From NCBI GenBank assembly GCA_018240025.1, contig JAFEGM010000002.1:13663-52816 (forward strand): a stretch of DNA of 39,154 bases, read 5' to 3'. Both the position numbers and the translations under genes were made by a program. The notes under the pieces were generated by a model. That model saw only the letters and a program-made list of their open reading frames with translations, searched no databases and was not told the DNA's origin. Of the stretch, positions 24,906 to 32,705 are shown piece by piece. Source of the DNA: Verrucomicrobiota bacterium. GTDB taxonomy: Bacteria; Verrucomicrobiota; Verrucomicrobiia; Chthoniobacterales; SZAS-18. Position 1 is the first letter of the stretch. Each line of letters begins with the position of its first letter.

Positions 24906-25472
24906 CTACTTGAGTGTTTGGATGATGGCAATGAACCGCGCTCCGATCTGCTTGATCAAGCCGTTCTTGTCGAGGCGGACGAGCGTGCGCCGAATGGAGT
25001 CGTTCTCATTCCCGCCGACCGTGATGACGTAGGGGCCACCGCCGTCGGTGCCCTTCTCGATTACAATGGCCGAATGCGACGGGTAGTCCGAGTGCATGCT
25101 CGCGTGGGCGTAGTCGAAGGTGTTCCCGTTCCGGTTGTTCTGCACGATATCGCCGACTTCGGGAGCGTAATCCCCGATCTCCCGGCCGTGGAAGAGCCCG
25201 GTTCCGGCTTTAAAGTTCTTGATCGCCTGATGGAAGAATACCGAGTGGGCTGCGGCAAATTTGAACTCGGTCCGCGTGGCACCAGCACGTTTGACGCAGG
25301 CGGAGACGAAGACGGCGGACCAGGGCATACTCACACCGGGAAAGGCCTGGCCCGTATCACTCCAGAACTGCTTGATCTCCTTGGCCAGAGCCGGGTCAGA
25401 CTCATGCATGAGGTGGTACTTGTCGTGCAACGCTTCCGCGATGGTGGCGAGTTGGGTGGTGAACTTTGACAT
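24906..25472 (-). CDS. DUF2272 domain protein (NlpC/P60-like peptidase fold)
   Basis: A 188-residue protein with no signal peptide. The domain is marked by MPWSAVFVSACVKRAG, FAAAHSVFFHQAI, a GDYAPEVGDIVQ strand, and SHSAIVIEK with the conserved His. In ordinary NlpC/P60 and CHAP peptidases the residue after the first Trp is the nucleophilic Cys; here it is Ser, as I recall for many DUF2272 proteins, so the reaction is uncertain. The start at 25472 (MSKFTTQLATIAEAL) is chosen because the frame above it is a poor match to any protein. It overlaps nothing and runs directly into the lysozyme-like gene, so the two likely act together on peptidoglycan. Confidence 0.7.
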   Translation of the reverse strand: MSKFTTQLATIAEALHDKYHLMHESDPALAKEIKQFWSDTGQAFPGVSMPWSAVFVSACVKRAGATRTEFKFAAAHSVFFHQAIKNFKAGTGLFHGREIGDYAPEVGDIVQNNRNGNTFDYAHASMHSDYPSHSAIVIEKGTDGGGPYVITVGGNENDSIRRTLVRLDKNGLIKQIGARFIAIIQTLK

Positions 25473-25641
25473 GACGAATTTGGAGTTGGAGTGGATCTGC
25501 GTATCGGCACACGTCGTGCCTAACCAAGACACGCCAAACGCCTTGGGCGTGTGACACCCGGATTCGACAAAAACGCGACGAGAGACCGCGACCGGGTTGC
25601 TCCGGAGGCTTGCTTCTGGCCAACAGCAGCGATTCCGCGAG

Positions 25642-26472
25642 CTACCCGCCAGCACCGCCGCCGAGGACCGTCACCTTTCGATCCTGCGCCAGCTTGAGCA
25701 CCGCCTCGCGATCCAGCAGCAAGGTTTTTCCCGCCTCCACCACGATGGTCGTGACGCCGGCCTCGGCGCAGGTTTCGAGCGTCCGAGTGCCGATCACCGG
25801 CACATCGAAGCGCAGGTCCTGGCGCGGCTTCGAGACCTTGCAAAGCGTCGCGCCTCCCCGTCCCAGCGCGCCGCCCCGGCGGATGCACTCGTCGGTGCCC
25901 TCGAAGGCCTCCACGGCCAGCACCGTACCCTTCTTCACCACCACGCTTTGGCCGATGTCCAGCCGGCTCGATTCCTTAGCGATGCGCATCCCGAACTCGG
26001 CGTCGGCTGACGCGCTCCGCCCGGGCTTCGGGCCGCCGAGATGTCCTGGAGTCGCCAGCAGATGCTCGAGATACGTCGTGGCCGGCAGTAGCGTCACCCC
26101 CACCCCCGCCATTTCGTCGGCGATGGCTCCGAAGAGCGTCTCCGCATTGCGCTCCTTCAGCCGCGCGAGGATGAAGAGCGCCCGAAAATCCGGCCGCAGA
26201 TCGAAGAGATTCTTCGGCGCGATCTGCCCGGCCATAATGGCCCTCCGCACGCCCCAGGCGGTGAGTTGCTTCAGCATCTTCCCGAGCTGCCCCACGCGCA
26301 GCCAGACCATCTCGTCGACCAGCTTCGTCAATGCCGGATCCGTCTCGTTCTCGAACGCCACGACCTTGATCCACGGCACCCCTTCGCGGCGTGCAGCCTC
26401 GGCCAGCAGAAACGGATAGCGGTTGTTGCCCGCGATGAGCGCGAGCGGCTCGCGCCGGGAGGGATCGGACAT
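25642..26472 (-). CDS. lpxI: UDP-2,3-diacylglucosamine pyrophosphatase LpxI
   Basis: This enzyme makes lipid X from UDP-2,3-diacylglucosamine in lipid A synthesis, replacing LpxH in many non-enteric Gram-negatives. The 276-residue length and both domains fit. Landmarks are LALIAGNNRYPFLLAEAARR, GQLGKMLKQLTAWGVRRAIM followed by AGQIAPKN, ATTYLEHLLATPGHLG, SVVVKKGTVLAVEAFEGTDE, CKVSKPRQDLRFDVPVIGTR with the catalytic Asp, and AGKTLLLDREAVLKLA. I start at 26472 (MSDPSRREPL); nine further in-frame codons upstream are possible. It is separated from the DUF2272 gene by 169 bases. It is direct evidence for an outer membrane with lipid A. Confidence 0.94.
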   Translation of the reverse strand: MSDPSRREPLALIAGNNRYPFLLAEAARREGVPWIKVVAFENETDPALTKLVDEMVWLRVGQLGKMLKQLTAWGVRRAIMAGQIAPKNLFDLRPDFRALFILARLKERNAETLFGAIADEMAGVGVTLLPATTYLEHLLATPGHLGGPKPGRSASADAEFGMRIAKESSRLDIGQSVVVKKGTVLAVEAFEGTDECIRRGGALGRGGATLCKVSKPRQDLRFDVPVIGTRTLETCAEAGVTTIVVEAGKTLLLDREAVLKLAQDRKVTVLGGGAGG

Positions 26473-26516
26473 GTGCGAGGCTAGCAGTCGGGTTGGCATC
26501 GCCCAAGCGCCAAATC

Positions 26517-26647
26517 GGAGACCGGGGATCGGAGGCCGGGGATTGGAGAATGGAGAGCTGGAAAGTCGGAGACCGCGTGTCTATATTTTTGCGGTTCTGT
26601 GTTAACCGAGGTCGTAACCCAGTCTCCAGTCTCCAGTCTCCAGTCTG
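26517..26647. repeat. Inverted pair of heptanucleotide repeat arrays
   Basis: Six degenerate 7-mers run from 26517 to 26558 (GGAGACC, GGGGATC, GGAGGCC, GGGGATT, GGAGAAT, GGAGAGC). Four copies of CAGTCTC or CAGTCTG follow in opposite sense from 26620 to 26647; on the other strand these read GGAGACT. About 60 bases of A+T-richer DNA lie between. The arms could form a long imperfect hairpin in the region between lpxI and the MauE-thioredoxin gene. Confidence 0.8.
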
Positions 26648-26652
26648 CGAAA

Positions 26653-27678
26653 TCACCTCGACTCCGCCGTCGCCCCACTCGGCGGTGCGGCGGGCTTCGT
26701 GGACGGCGTCGCCGCTGGTGAAGGCGCGAGATTCAGCGAATACGGAGACGGGACTAGCTTGCGGAACTCGCGCTCGACGCGGCCGTTGCGCACCAGCCAA
26801 ACCGCGGGGAATTCACCCACCACCTCGTGCAACAGTTCGTGGGTGATCAACTGGACCGGGAAGGTGGCGTTAAATTTGCGACGGAATTCCGCCAGTTCCT
26901 CCTCATTGCCGGTAGCCACGCCAGTGATGCCTTCCACCGCCCCCAGCCGGGCAAAGGCCAGGATGTTCTCCATCGCGTTCCAGCAACTGTTGCAGTTCGG
27001 CTCGAAGGCCACCACCAGCTGCGAGCCCGGGCCGACCGGGGCGAAATTGGCGATCGGCAGGTTTTGATAACTCTTGCCCACATCGCTCGGTGCGGGTCCC
27101 CAGCGCAGTTTGCCGCTGGCGTAGGAAATGCCGGAAAGCGTAAAGGCTGCGCAGGTGAGGGCGCAGACCAGCCACCACGACGACCGCTGCAGAACATGGA
27201 GGATTGGCCCCGGCTGCACCGGACGCACGACGAGCCGGAGCGAGAGCAGCATCAGCACCGCGTTGCGCCCGAAGGAAACCATCGGCTGCGTTTTCAGAGC
27301 CTCGAGCGCGCCAAAGCAGCCGCAATCCGTCACGCCTTTGCCGAAGTAGGCGTAGGCGAAGGCCGCGGTGAAACCGATCAGGAGCAGCAGGCAGAGCAGC
27401 CCGATCCCCCGCGAGGCATGCCCCGTCAGCAGCGCCAGGCCGAGCAGCACTTCCGCGGGCGGGACCACGAGCGCCAGGAATGGCACCAGGCCGCCACTCA
27501 ACCCGTAGGCCTTCAGCACCTCGATAAACCCCGGGACGTCGACGACCTTACCGACTCCACTGGCCACGAAAAAGACCCCCAGGACGAGCATCGATAGGAG
27601 GGACAAGGCCGAATTGCGCGGGTGTTCGTCGAGCCCGGGCGCATGCGACAAGATGGGTGAAGCGTAACTGAGCGGCAC
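26653..27678 (-). CDS. MauE/DoxX-like membrane protein fused to a thioredoxin-like domain
   Basis: A 341-residue protein. Residues 30-155 hold four membrane segments of the MauE/DoxX type, including VFFVASGVGKVVDVPGF, EVLLGLALLTGH, and the MauE hallmark GKGVTDCGCFGAL. A fifth helix (LVCALTCAAFTLSGI) precedes a periplasmic thioredoxin-like domain (about 200-310) with FEPNCNSCWNAMEN as its CxxC site and the cis-Pro region EFPAVWLV. A Pro/Thr/Ala-rich tail ends the chain. MauE proteins help form disulfides in methylamine dehydrogenase; here no mau genes are present, so a general periplasmic thiol-redox role is inferred. The GTG start at 27678 is uncertain; an internal ATG could serve. Confidence 0.82.
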   Translation of the reverse strand: MPLSYASPILSHAPGLDEHPRNSALSLLSMLVLGVFFVASGVGKVVDVPGFIEVLKAYGLSGGLVPFLALVVPPAEVLLGLALLTGHASRGIGLLCLLLLIGFTAAFAYAYFGKGVTDCGCFGALEALKTQPMVSFGRNAVLMLLSLRLVVRPVQPGPILHVLQRSSWWLVCALTCAAFTLSGISYASGKLRWGPAPSDVGKSYQNLPIANFAPVGPGSQLVVAFEPNCNSCWNAMENILAFARLGAVEGITGVATGNEEELAEFRRKFNATFPVQLITHELLHEVVGEFPAVWLVRNGRVEREFRKLVPSPYSLNLAPSPAATPSTKPAAPPSGATAESR

Positions 27679-27892
27679 GCGCTTCGCTTAGGCTTGGGCG
27701 GCCCGATAGGCAAGCGCGGGACGGGAGGGACCGGAGGAGCGAGGGCGCTTACCCACGCGACGAAGGGAAGTGGAAGGAAGGCGAAAAGGGCGTTGAGTCG
27801 GCGCGACTGAGAGCGTGTCGAAATGCGACACCCCAGCGAAGTTCCTTCTGCCCTCATGCGACGCCCACCCCGCGTCACCCGTCCCAGAAAAT

Positions 27893-27920
27893 GATAAAGC
27901 CTCCGCTCGCGCGGAGGCTT
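27893..27920 (-). terminator. Intrinsic terminator
   Basis: AAGCCTCCGC (minus strand, from 27920) pairs with GCGGAGGCTT (to 27897) over 10 bp with a 4-base loop, then TATCATTTTC follows. It lies 44 bases after the stop of the 54-residue exported peptide and gives that small gene its own transcript end. Confidence 0.85.
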
Positions 27921-27964
27921 CGACCGAGCAGATCACGCTGGCGATCTGAACGTTAACGCCCTCC

Positions 27965-28129
27965 CTACTTGGCCTTGGCCTTCTTGGCTGCCTTCTTCGC
28001 CTTGCCGTCGGCCTTGGCCTTCGCGGCCTTCGCCTCGTATTTCTTCTGGGTTTTGGTCTTGGCTTCGACCGTGGTGGCGGTGCCGAAAGCGAGGGAGAGC
28101 GTGAGGAGCGCGAGGACAAACTTCTTCAT
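27965..28129 (-). CDS. Small exported Lys/Ala-rich peptide
   Basis: A 54-residue product. The first 23 residues (MKKFVLALLTLSLAFGTATT...) are a signal peptide with cleavage near VEA. The mature 31 residues consist almost entirely of Lys, Ala and a few polar residues: KTKTQKKYEAKAAKAKADGK, then AKKAAKKAKAK. It is strongly cationic and histone-tail-like. There is no cysteine and no lipobox. The gene has its own terminator. Binding to polyanions such as LPS, DNA or capsule is plausible from charge only. I do not recognise the family. Confidence 0.72.
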   Translation of the reverse strand: MKKFVLALLTLSLAFGTATTVEAKTKTQKKYEAKAAKAKADGKAKKAAKKAKAK

Positions 28130-28209
28130 GAGTTTTGGAGGGGTTGAGGTTGAAGCCCCAGCACGGCCGGAGCGCGCGGACGAGAGCGGCTGACTCGTTC
28201 CTGGTCAAG

Positions 28210-28227
28210 CTCGCGCCTTCGCGCGAG
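28210..28227 (-). terminator. Short hairpin downstream of the 142-residue membrane protein
   Basis: CTCGCGC and GCGCGAG pair perfectly over 7 bp around a 4-base loop, 31 bases after the stop at 28259. There is no T-run, so this is a weak terminator candidate. Confidence 0.35.
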
Positions 28228-28258
28228 ACATCCGCTGCTCCTCCGCTCCTGGGTCCGC

Positions 28259-28687
28259 TCACTTCCGTCCGCGCCACCAAAGGAACGGCCAACTGATCAG
28301 GGCTGCGATCCCGGTCAGCGCCGCGAGCGGGACGACGAGCATCGACAGAAACAGAACGAAGTAGCTGTTCCGCCCGAACTCCGTCTCCTGCACCAGAAAC
28401 GCCCCGCCGAGCACCGCGGCGCAGGCCAGCACGAGGCGACCGGCCCGGCTCGCACTGGTGCGGCCACCACCGACGCCGCGTGCGACCAACCAGGCCAGCA
28501 GTGCGGTCACCCCTGCGATGAGGAGGAAGCCGGTCGTCACGATGACGAAGCTCGCTCCAGGCCCCGCCCCCATCCGTCCGGGTTCCGGTTCGTCGGATTG
28601 GAGGAGGTAGACACACAGCGCGAGGTAGCCCGCGAGGAGGACGAGCGCCCAGCCGAGATGGCGAGCCGAGCGGTGAAGGAGGGACAT
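28259..28687 (-). CDS. Membrane protein of unknown function
   Basis: A 142-residue protein with about four transmembrane segments: LGWALVLLAGYLALCVYLL, ASFVIVTTGFLLIAGVTALL, LVLACAAVLGGAFLV, and FVLFLSMLVVPLAALTGIAA. It ends with the basic WWRGRK. The loop after the first helix is acidic and Gly-rich (SDEPEPGRMGAGPG). No family motif is visible. The start at 28687 (MSLLHRSARHLG) gives a basic N-terminus right before the first helix. It is divergent from the oxidoreductase gene across 394 bases. Confidence 0.65.
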   Translation of the reverse strand: MSLLHRSARHLGWALVLLAGYLALCVYLLQSDEPEPGRMGAGPGASFVIVTTGFLLIAGVTALLAWLVARGVGGGRTSASRAGRLVLACAAVLGGAFLVQETEFGRNSYFVLFLSMLVVPLAALTGIAALISWPFLWWRGRK

Positions 28688-29081
28688 GGGGTGGTGCGGC
28701 GGGAAGCTACTCGCTTGGCGTACTGCTTTACGCCACGGGCCGGAGTGCGGAGCCAGGTTTTCCTGCTGCCACGCTTCGGCAGTTCGGGCCAAACCCATAC
28801 GTCTGCCGTCACCGAGGCTCCTTCGACCGGGCCCCCACGGTTAGTTTGTTGTCATCGTGTGCTGCGCCTGTCAGAGGGGCTCAGGGAACGAAACTCGTCG
28901 GCGCAGAGTCGCCCTACTGACTTCGGGTCTGATCGAACCCAGTCTGGCAGAGTTGAATGCGGAGCGCGCGGACGCGGGCATCGCCGATTGGCTCAGGTTG
29001 TCTCCCATCGCTGGACCCTATACCACGATCGCTCCCCCCATTTTCCTTTCCCCCCGTCCGTCGCCGCTCCACATTCCGCGC
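28688..29081. other. Long divergent intergenic region, no gene seen
   Basis: These 394 bases separate two divergent genes and must hold both promoters. Frames open across part of it, but the predicted peptides look random. I see a short possible hairpin near 28770-28790 and no recognisable tRNA, riboswitch or repeat. A small RNA cannot be ruled out by eye. Confidence 0.5.
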
Positions 29082-30113
29082 ATGCCCACTCGTTTTCGAC
29101 TCGGCGTCGCCGGGGTTGGCCACATCGGACGGAACCATGCGCGGATTTATGGCGAATTGGCGGCCTCGGATCCGCAGCTGGAGTTTGCTGCGATCCTCGA
29201 TGCGGACACGGAGGTGGCGCAGCAGATCGCGGAGAAGACGGGGGCCAGGGTCGTCTCGACGGTGGAGGAGTTTGCGGCCAGCGTGGATGCGGCCAGCATC
29301 GCCACGCCGACGCCTTCGCATTTTCCGCTCGCCACCCAGCTGTTGAAAGCGGGGAAACATCTGCTGGTGGAAAAGCCGATCACGGAGACGCCGGCGGAGG
29401 CCCGGGAATTGTGCGACCTCGCGCGGGCGCAGGGGTGTGTGCTGCAGATCGGGCATGTGGAGCGGTTCAATCCGGTGCTGACCGTGCTGGAGTCCTCGCA
29501 GGACCCGCCGCGCTTCATCGAGGCACATCGGCTCTCGCCGTATCCGAACCGAAGCACGGAGATCGGGGTGGTGCTCGACCTCATGATTCACGATCTGGAG
29601 GTCATCCTCCATCTCGTACGCTCGCCGCTGGAGAGCTTCGATGCGGTCGGCATCCCGGTGCTGAGCAAGGGGGAGGACATCGCCAACGTCCGGCTCCGCT
29701 TCGCCAACGGGTGCGTCGCAAATGTGACCGCCAGCCGCATTTCCGCGGAGCGACTGCGCAAGATCCGGGTCTTCCAGGCCAGCGGGTACCTCTCGCTCGA
29801 CTACCAGAAGCAGGAAGGCTTCCTTTACCGGTTGACCGACGACTCGGCGGCGGAGAGCTCGCTCTGGAAGAAGCTGACCAGCGCGGCCAGCGAGGCGATC
29901 GTGAGCGAGTTCGCCGGACGAAAGATCGTGCGCGAACCGGTGCGAATCGAGAAGGACGAGCCTCTGAAGCGACAGCTGGCCAGTTTCGCCGAGAGCGCGC
30001 GGCTGGGGGCGACCCCCCGGGTCACGGGCGATCAGGGCGCGGCAGCGCTGGCGCTGGCCGTCGAAATCACCCGGCGGATCGCGCAGAGCCCGAGCCCGAC
30101 GACGCCGGGCTGA
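29082..30113 (+). CDS. Gfo/Idh/MocA family NAD(P)-dependent oxidoreductase
   Basis: A 343-residue sugar or inositol dehydrogenase-type enzyme. The Rossmann motif is LGVAGVGHIGRNHARIY, followed by SIATPTPSHFPLATQLLKAG and the family signature LLVEKPITETPAEA. GHVERFNPVLTVLE begins the substrate domain, with catalytic-region residues in EIGVVLDLMIHDLEVI (the D...H pair). Members with the GHVERFNP segment include UDP-GlcNAc 3-dehydrogenases of lipid A or surface sugar pathways. Because lpxI lies only 2.6 kb away, a lipid A role is possible, but this is inference. The start is at 29082. The next gene, grpE-like, begins 103 bases downstream. Confidence 0.88.
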   Translation: MPTRFRLGVAGVGHIGRNHARIYGELAASDPQLEFAAILDADTEVAQQIAEKTGARVVSTVEEFAASVDAASIATPTPSHFPLATQLLKAGKHLLVEKPITETPAEARELCDLARAQGCVLQIGHVERFNPVLTVLESSQDPPRFIEAHRLSPYPNRSTEIGVVLDLMIHDLEVILHLVRSPLESFDAVGIPVLSKGEDIANVRLRFANGCVANVTASRISAERLRKIRVFQASGYLSLDYQKQEGFLYRLTDDSAAESSLWKKLTSAASEAIVSEFAGRKIVREPVRIEKDEPLKRQLASFAESARLGATPRVTGDQGAAALALAVEITRRIAQSPSPTTPG

Positions 30114-30216
30114 GGGCCGATCTCGAAAAATTCGCCCGCTGGTGGGGCTTTCGGCGTCGCTCTGGCGCAGAATTCGCTTCACCCCCGGCGCAATCTCCCG
30201 CAACTTTTTTCCAGCA

Positions 30217-31026
30217 ATGGCTTCCGACGACTTTGCCCGTGAAATGCAGCAACTGGCCGCGCAGGCGGAACGCGCGGTCGCTGCAAAACAGGAATCGGCT
30301 CCGCCCGCCAACCCCTCGCTCCAACCGGTCATCCTCGGGCTCGAGGCCCTCGGCCGGGGGGTGACGGAATCCTGCCGGGTGCTCAACAAGCTGAGCGTCG
30401 ACCTGACGCCGGTCATTGCCGCCGCCACGACTCCGGTCGATCCGGCGCAGGACAAGACGGCCAAGTCGGTCGAGTGGATCCACACTCACCTGCACCGGCA
30501 GGGTCAGGTCGAGTCGGCCAACCAGAAGCTTTTCGACGCCATGCACGCGGAGCTGAAGAGCTACAAGGACGCCTTCCTCTTCGACGCGCTGCACAAACCG
30601 TTCGTGAAGGACCTGATCACGCTGGTCGACGACATGGCCCACATCACCGCCGGAGTGCAGGCGCGGATCGACCAGGCGGGCGACAGCGAACTACCGTTCC
30701 TGCGCAAGCTCTCGGCCAATCTGGAGAACTGCGGCGCGCACTTCGACGAGATCTTCGCGCGGCTCGACGTCGAGTCCTTCGAGACCAAGCCGGGCGCGGA
30801 ACTGGACCGCCAGCGGCACCGGACCATGAGCACCGAACCGGCCGCGACCGAGGAGGAGGACGGCACCGTGGCGCGCTCCCTGCGGCGCGGATTTCTCTGG
30901 CGCGAACGCGTCATCCGCCCCGAGGAGGTGGTGGCGCGCAAGTGGACGCCCCCGAAACCGCCCCAGATCATTGAGGTGGAAGTGGGCGGAAACGCGCCTT
31001 CCGAGCGTGAAAAATCGCCTGCATGA
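30217..31026 (+). CDS. Divergent GrpE-like nucleotide exchange factor
   Basis: A 269-residue protein, longer than ordinary GrpE (about 190). The central helices include LKSYKDAFLFDALHKPFVKD and LITLVDDMAHITAGVQARID, matching the long helix and bundle of GrpE. The C-terminal beta-domain is recognisable in DRQRHRTMSTEPAATEEEDG and TVARSLRRGFLWRERVIRPE, equivalent to the GrpE pattern in which a Gly-rich turn, RGF and RVIRPA/E face the Hsp70 nucleotide domain. An N-terminal extension (1-85) and a Pro-rich tail (WTPPKPPQIIEVEVG) are extra. An Hsp70 gene follows after 107 bases, so the two very probably work together. It appears specialised rather than the housekeeping GrpE. Confidence 0.8.
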   Translation: MASDDFAREMQQLAAQAERAVAAKQESAPPANPSLQPVILGLEALGRGVTESCRVLNKLSVDLTPVIAAATTPVDPAQDKTAKSVEWIHTHLHRQGQVESANQKLFDAMHAELKSYKDAFLFDALHKPFVKDLITLVDDMAHITAGVQARIDQAGDSELPFLRKLSANLENCGAHFDEIFARLDVESFETKPGAELDRQRHRTMSTEPAATEEEDGTVARSLRRGFLWRERVIRPEEVVARKWTPPKPPQIIEVEVGGNAPSEREKSPA

Positions 31027-31133
31027 TGGACAATTTGTCACGCGCAAGACATTCTTAGACTTCACCAAACCCTTACGCCGTTTGGGGTCGCTCCCGACCC
31101 GCCGGTGGCTCTTCCATTTTCCCCTCCCTTCCA

Positions 31134-32699
31134 ATGAGCGAACGCAAAGCGGTAGGAATCGACCTCGGCACCACCTTTTCGGCCATCGCGCACATCGACG
31201 CGTATGGGAAGCCCCAGATCATCCCGAACGCGGAGAGCGAGCGCATCACGCCTTCGGTCATCCTGTTCGACGGGCAGAACGCGATTGTGGGCACGCTGGC
31301 CAAGCAAAACTCGGTGGCCGAGCCGGAGAAGATCGTGGATTTCGTGAAGCGGGAGATGGGCAAGAGCCGCGATCAGTTTCATCGCGAGTTCAACGGCCAG
31401 TCCTTCACCGCCGAGGAACTCTCCGCGCTGATCATCCGCAAGCTGCGCTCCGACGCCGAGAAGTACCTCGGCGTGCCGGTGACCGACGCCGTCATCACCG
31501 TTCCGGCCTATTTCAACGACGCCGAGCGCACCGCCACCATCCAGGCCGGGCAGTTGGCCGGGTTGAACGTGCTTCAGATCATCAATGAGCCGACCGCGGC
31601 CGCGCTGGCCTACGGTCTCGACAAGCTCGATCAGGACCAGACGGTCTTCGTCTTCGACCTCGGCGGCGGCACGTTCGACGTGACCATCATGCGGATCGAA
31701 AACCAGAGCATCCGCATGGTCGCGACCAACGGCGACCACCGCCTGGGCGGCAAGGATTGGGACGACATCATCGTCAATTTGGTGGCCGAGGAGTTCGACC
31801 GTCTGCACGGCGAGAATCCGCTGCTCGATCTGCAGAGCTACCAGGACCTGCAGAGCCGCGCGCTGGCCGCCAAGATTCAGCTCTCCAGCCGTCCGCGCAC
31901 CACGCTGGTGCACAGTTTCAACGGCAAGAGCATCAAGATCGAGCTGACGCGTGAGGACTTCGAACAGCTGGCCTCGCCGCTGGTGGAGAAGTGCAAGGCC
32001 ATCACCGAGATCGTGCTGCAGGAAGCCCGCATGACTTGGGCGGACATCGACAAGATCCTGATGGTCGGTGGTATGACCCGCATGCCGATGATCCGGGAGC
32101 TGGTCGAGAAGGCTTCGGGCGGAGTGGAGATGACCGATCAGGTCAGCCCGGACGAAGCCGTGGCCATCGGCGCCGCCATCCAAGGCATCCTCTCGATGCT
32201 CGGCGAGGAGGACAAAAAGGGCCAGCGGGTCATCCCGATGGAAACGCGCGAGCAGTTCAGCACGCGCGACGGCGGCCTCATTCAGGTGACCAACATCACC
32301 TCGCACACCCTGGGCATCGTGCTCTGGGACGAAAACGCGATGGAGGAGTACGTCTTCCCGATGATCCCGAAGATGACCGCCATGCCGTGTGAGGTGAAGA
32401 ACGCCTTCGGCACGGCCCAGCCCAACATGAAGCGGGCGGTCGTGCGCATCGTGGAGGGCGAGAGCACGGTGCCTTCCGAGTGTACTTCGCTGGGCACTTG
32501 CTCGGTCGAGCTGCCGCCGTTTTTGCCGAAGGGATCGCCGGTCGAGATTTGCTACCAGTACAACACCAATCAGGTGCTCAACGTCATCGTTGACGCCTTT
32601 GGCAAGCAGGCGAAGGCCACGCTGGAGCGCAATGCCGGCCTCAACGAGCAGGAACTGGCGCGCGCCACGGCGAATCTGTCGCTGATTTCCGTGGAGTAA
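31134..32699 (+). CDS. Lidless Hsp70 (DnaK/HscC-like) chaperone
   Basis: A 521-residue Hsp70. The ATPase domain (1-375) has all motifs: VGIDLGTTFSAIAHI, VPAYFNDAERTAT, INEPTAAALAYGLD, VFDLGGGTFDVTI and LMVGGMTRMPMI. The substrate-binding beta-domain (about 385-505) runs from SHTLGIVLWDENAMEEYVFP to LNVIVDAFGKQAKATLERN. The chain then stops after LNEQELARATANLSLISVE, so the alpha-helical lid (about 100 residues in DnaK) and the EEVD-like tail are missing. Such lidless forms should exchange substrate fast. The gene is six bases upstream of a J-like/SUMF1 gene and 107 bases downstream of a GrpE-like gene. It is a specialised paralogue, not the housekeeping DnaK. Confidence 0.92.
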   Translation: MSERKAVGIDLGTTFSAIAHIDAYGKPQIIPNAESERITPSVILFDGQNAIVGTLAKQNSVAEPEKIVDFVKREMGKSRDQFHREFNGQSFTAEELSALIIRKLRSDAEKYLGVPVTDAVITVPAYFNDAERTATIQAGQLAGLNVLQIINEPTAAALAYGLDKLDQDQTVFVFDLGGGTFDVTIMRIENQSIRMVATNGDHRLGGKDWDDIIVNLVAEEFDRLHGENPLLDLQSYQDLQSRALAAKIQLSSRPRTTLVHSFNGKSIKIELTREDFEQLASPLVEKCKAITEIVLQEARMTWADIDKILMVGGMTRMPMIRELVEKASGGVEMTDQVSPDEAVAIGAAIQGILSMLGEEDKKGQRVIPMETREQFSTRDGGLIQVTNITSHTLGIVLWDENAMEEYVFPMIPKMTAMPCEVKNAFGTAQPNMKRAVVRIVEGESTVPSECTSLGTCSVELPPFLPKGSPVEICYQYNTNQVLNVIVDAFGKQAKATLERNAGLNEQELARATANLSLISVE

Positions 32700-32705
32700 C
32701 GCGCG

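Noticed and set aside
26517..26647. CRISPR-like array
   Set aside because: Repeats are only 7 bases, contiguous without spacers, and there is no cas gene.
28688..29081. Small RNA gene in the long divergent gap
   Set aside because: No known RNA family motif and no promoter-terminator pair could be identified by eye.
31027..31133. CIRCE or other heat-shock operator before the Hsp70 gene
   Set aside because: No TTAGCACTC-N9-GAGTGCTAA pattern exists; only a short 6-bp hairpin (31085-31100) is present.
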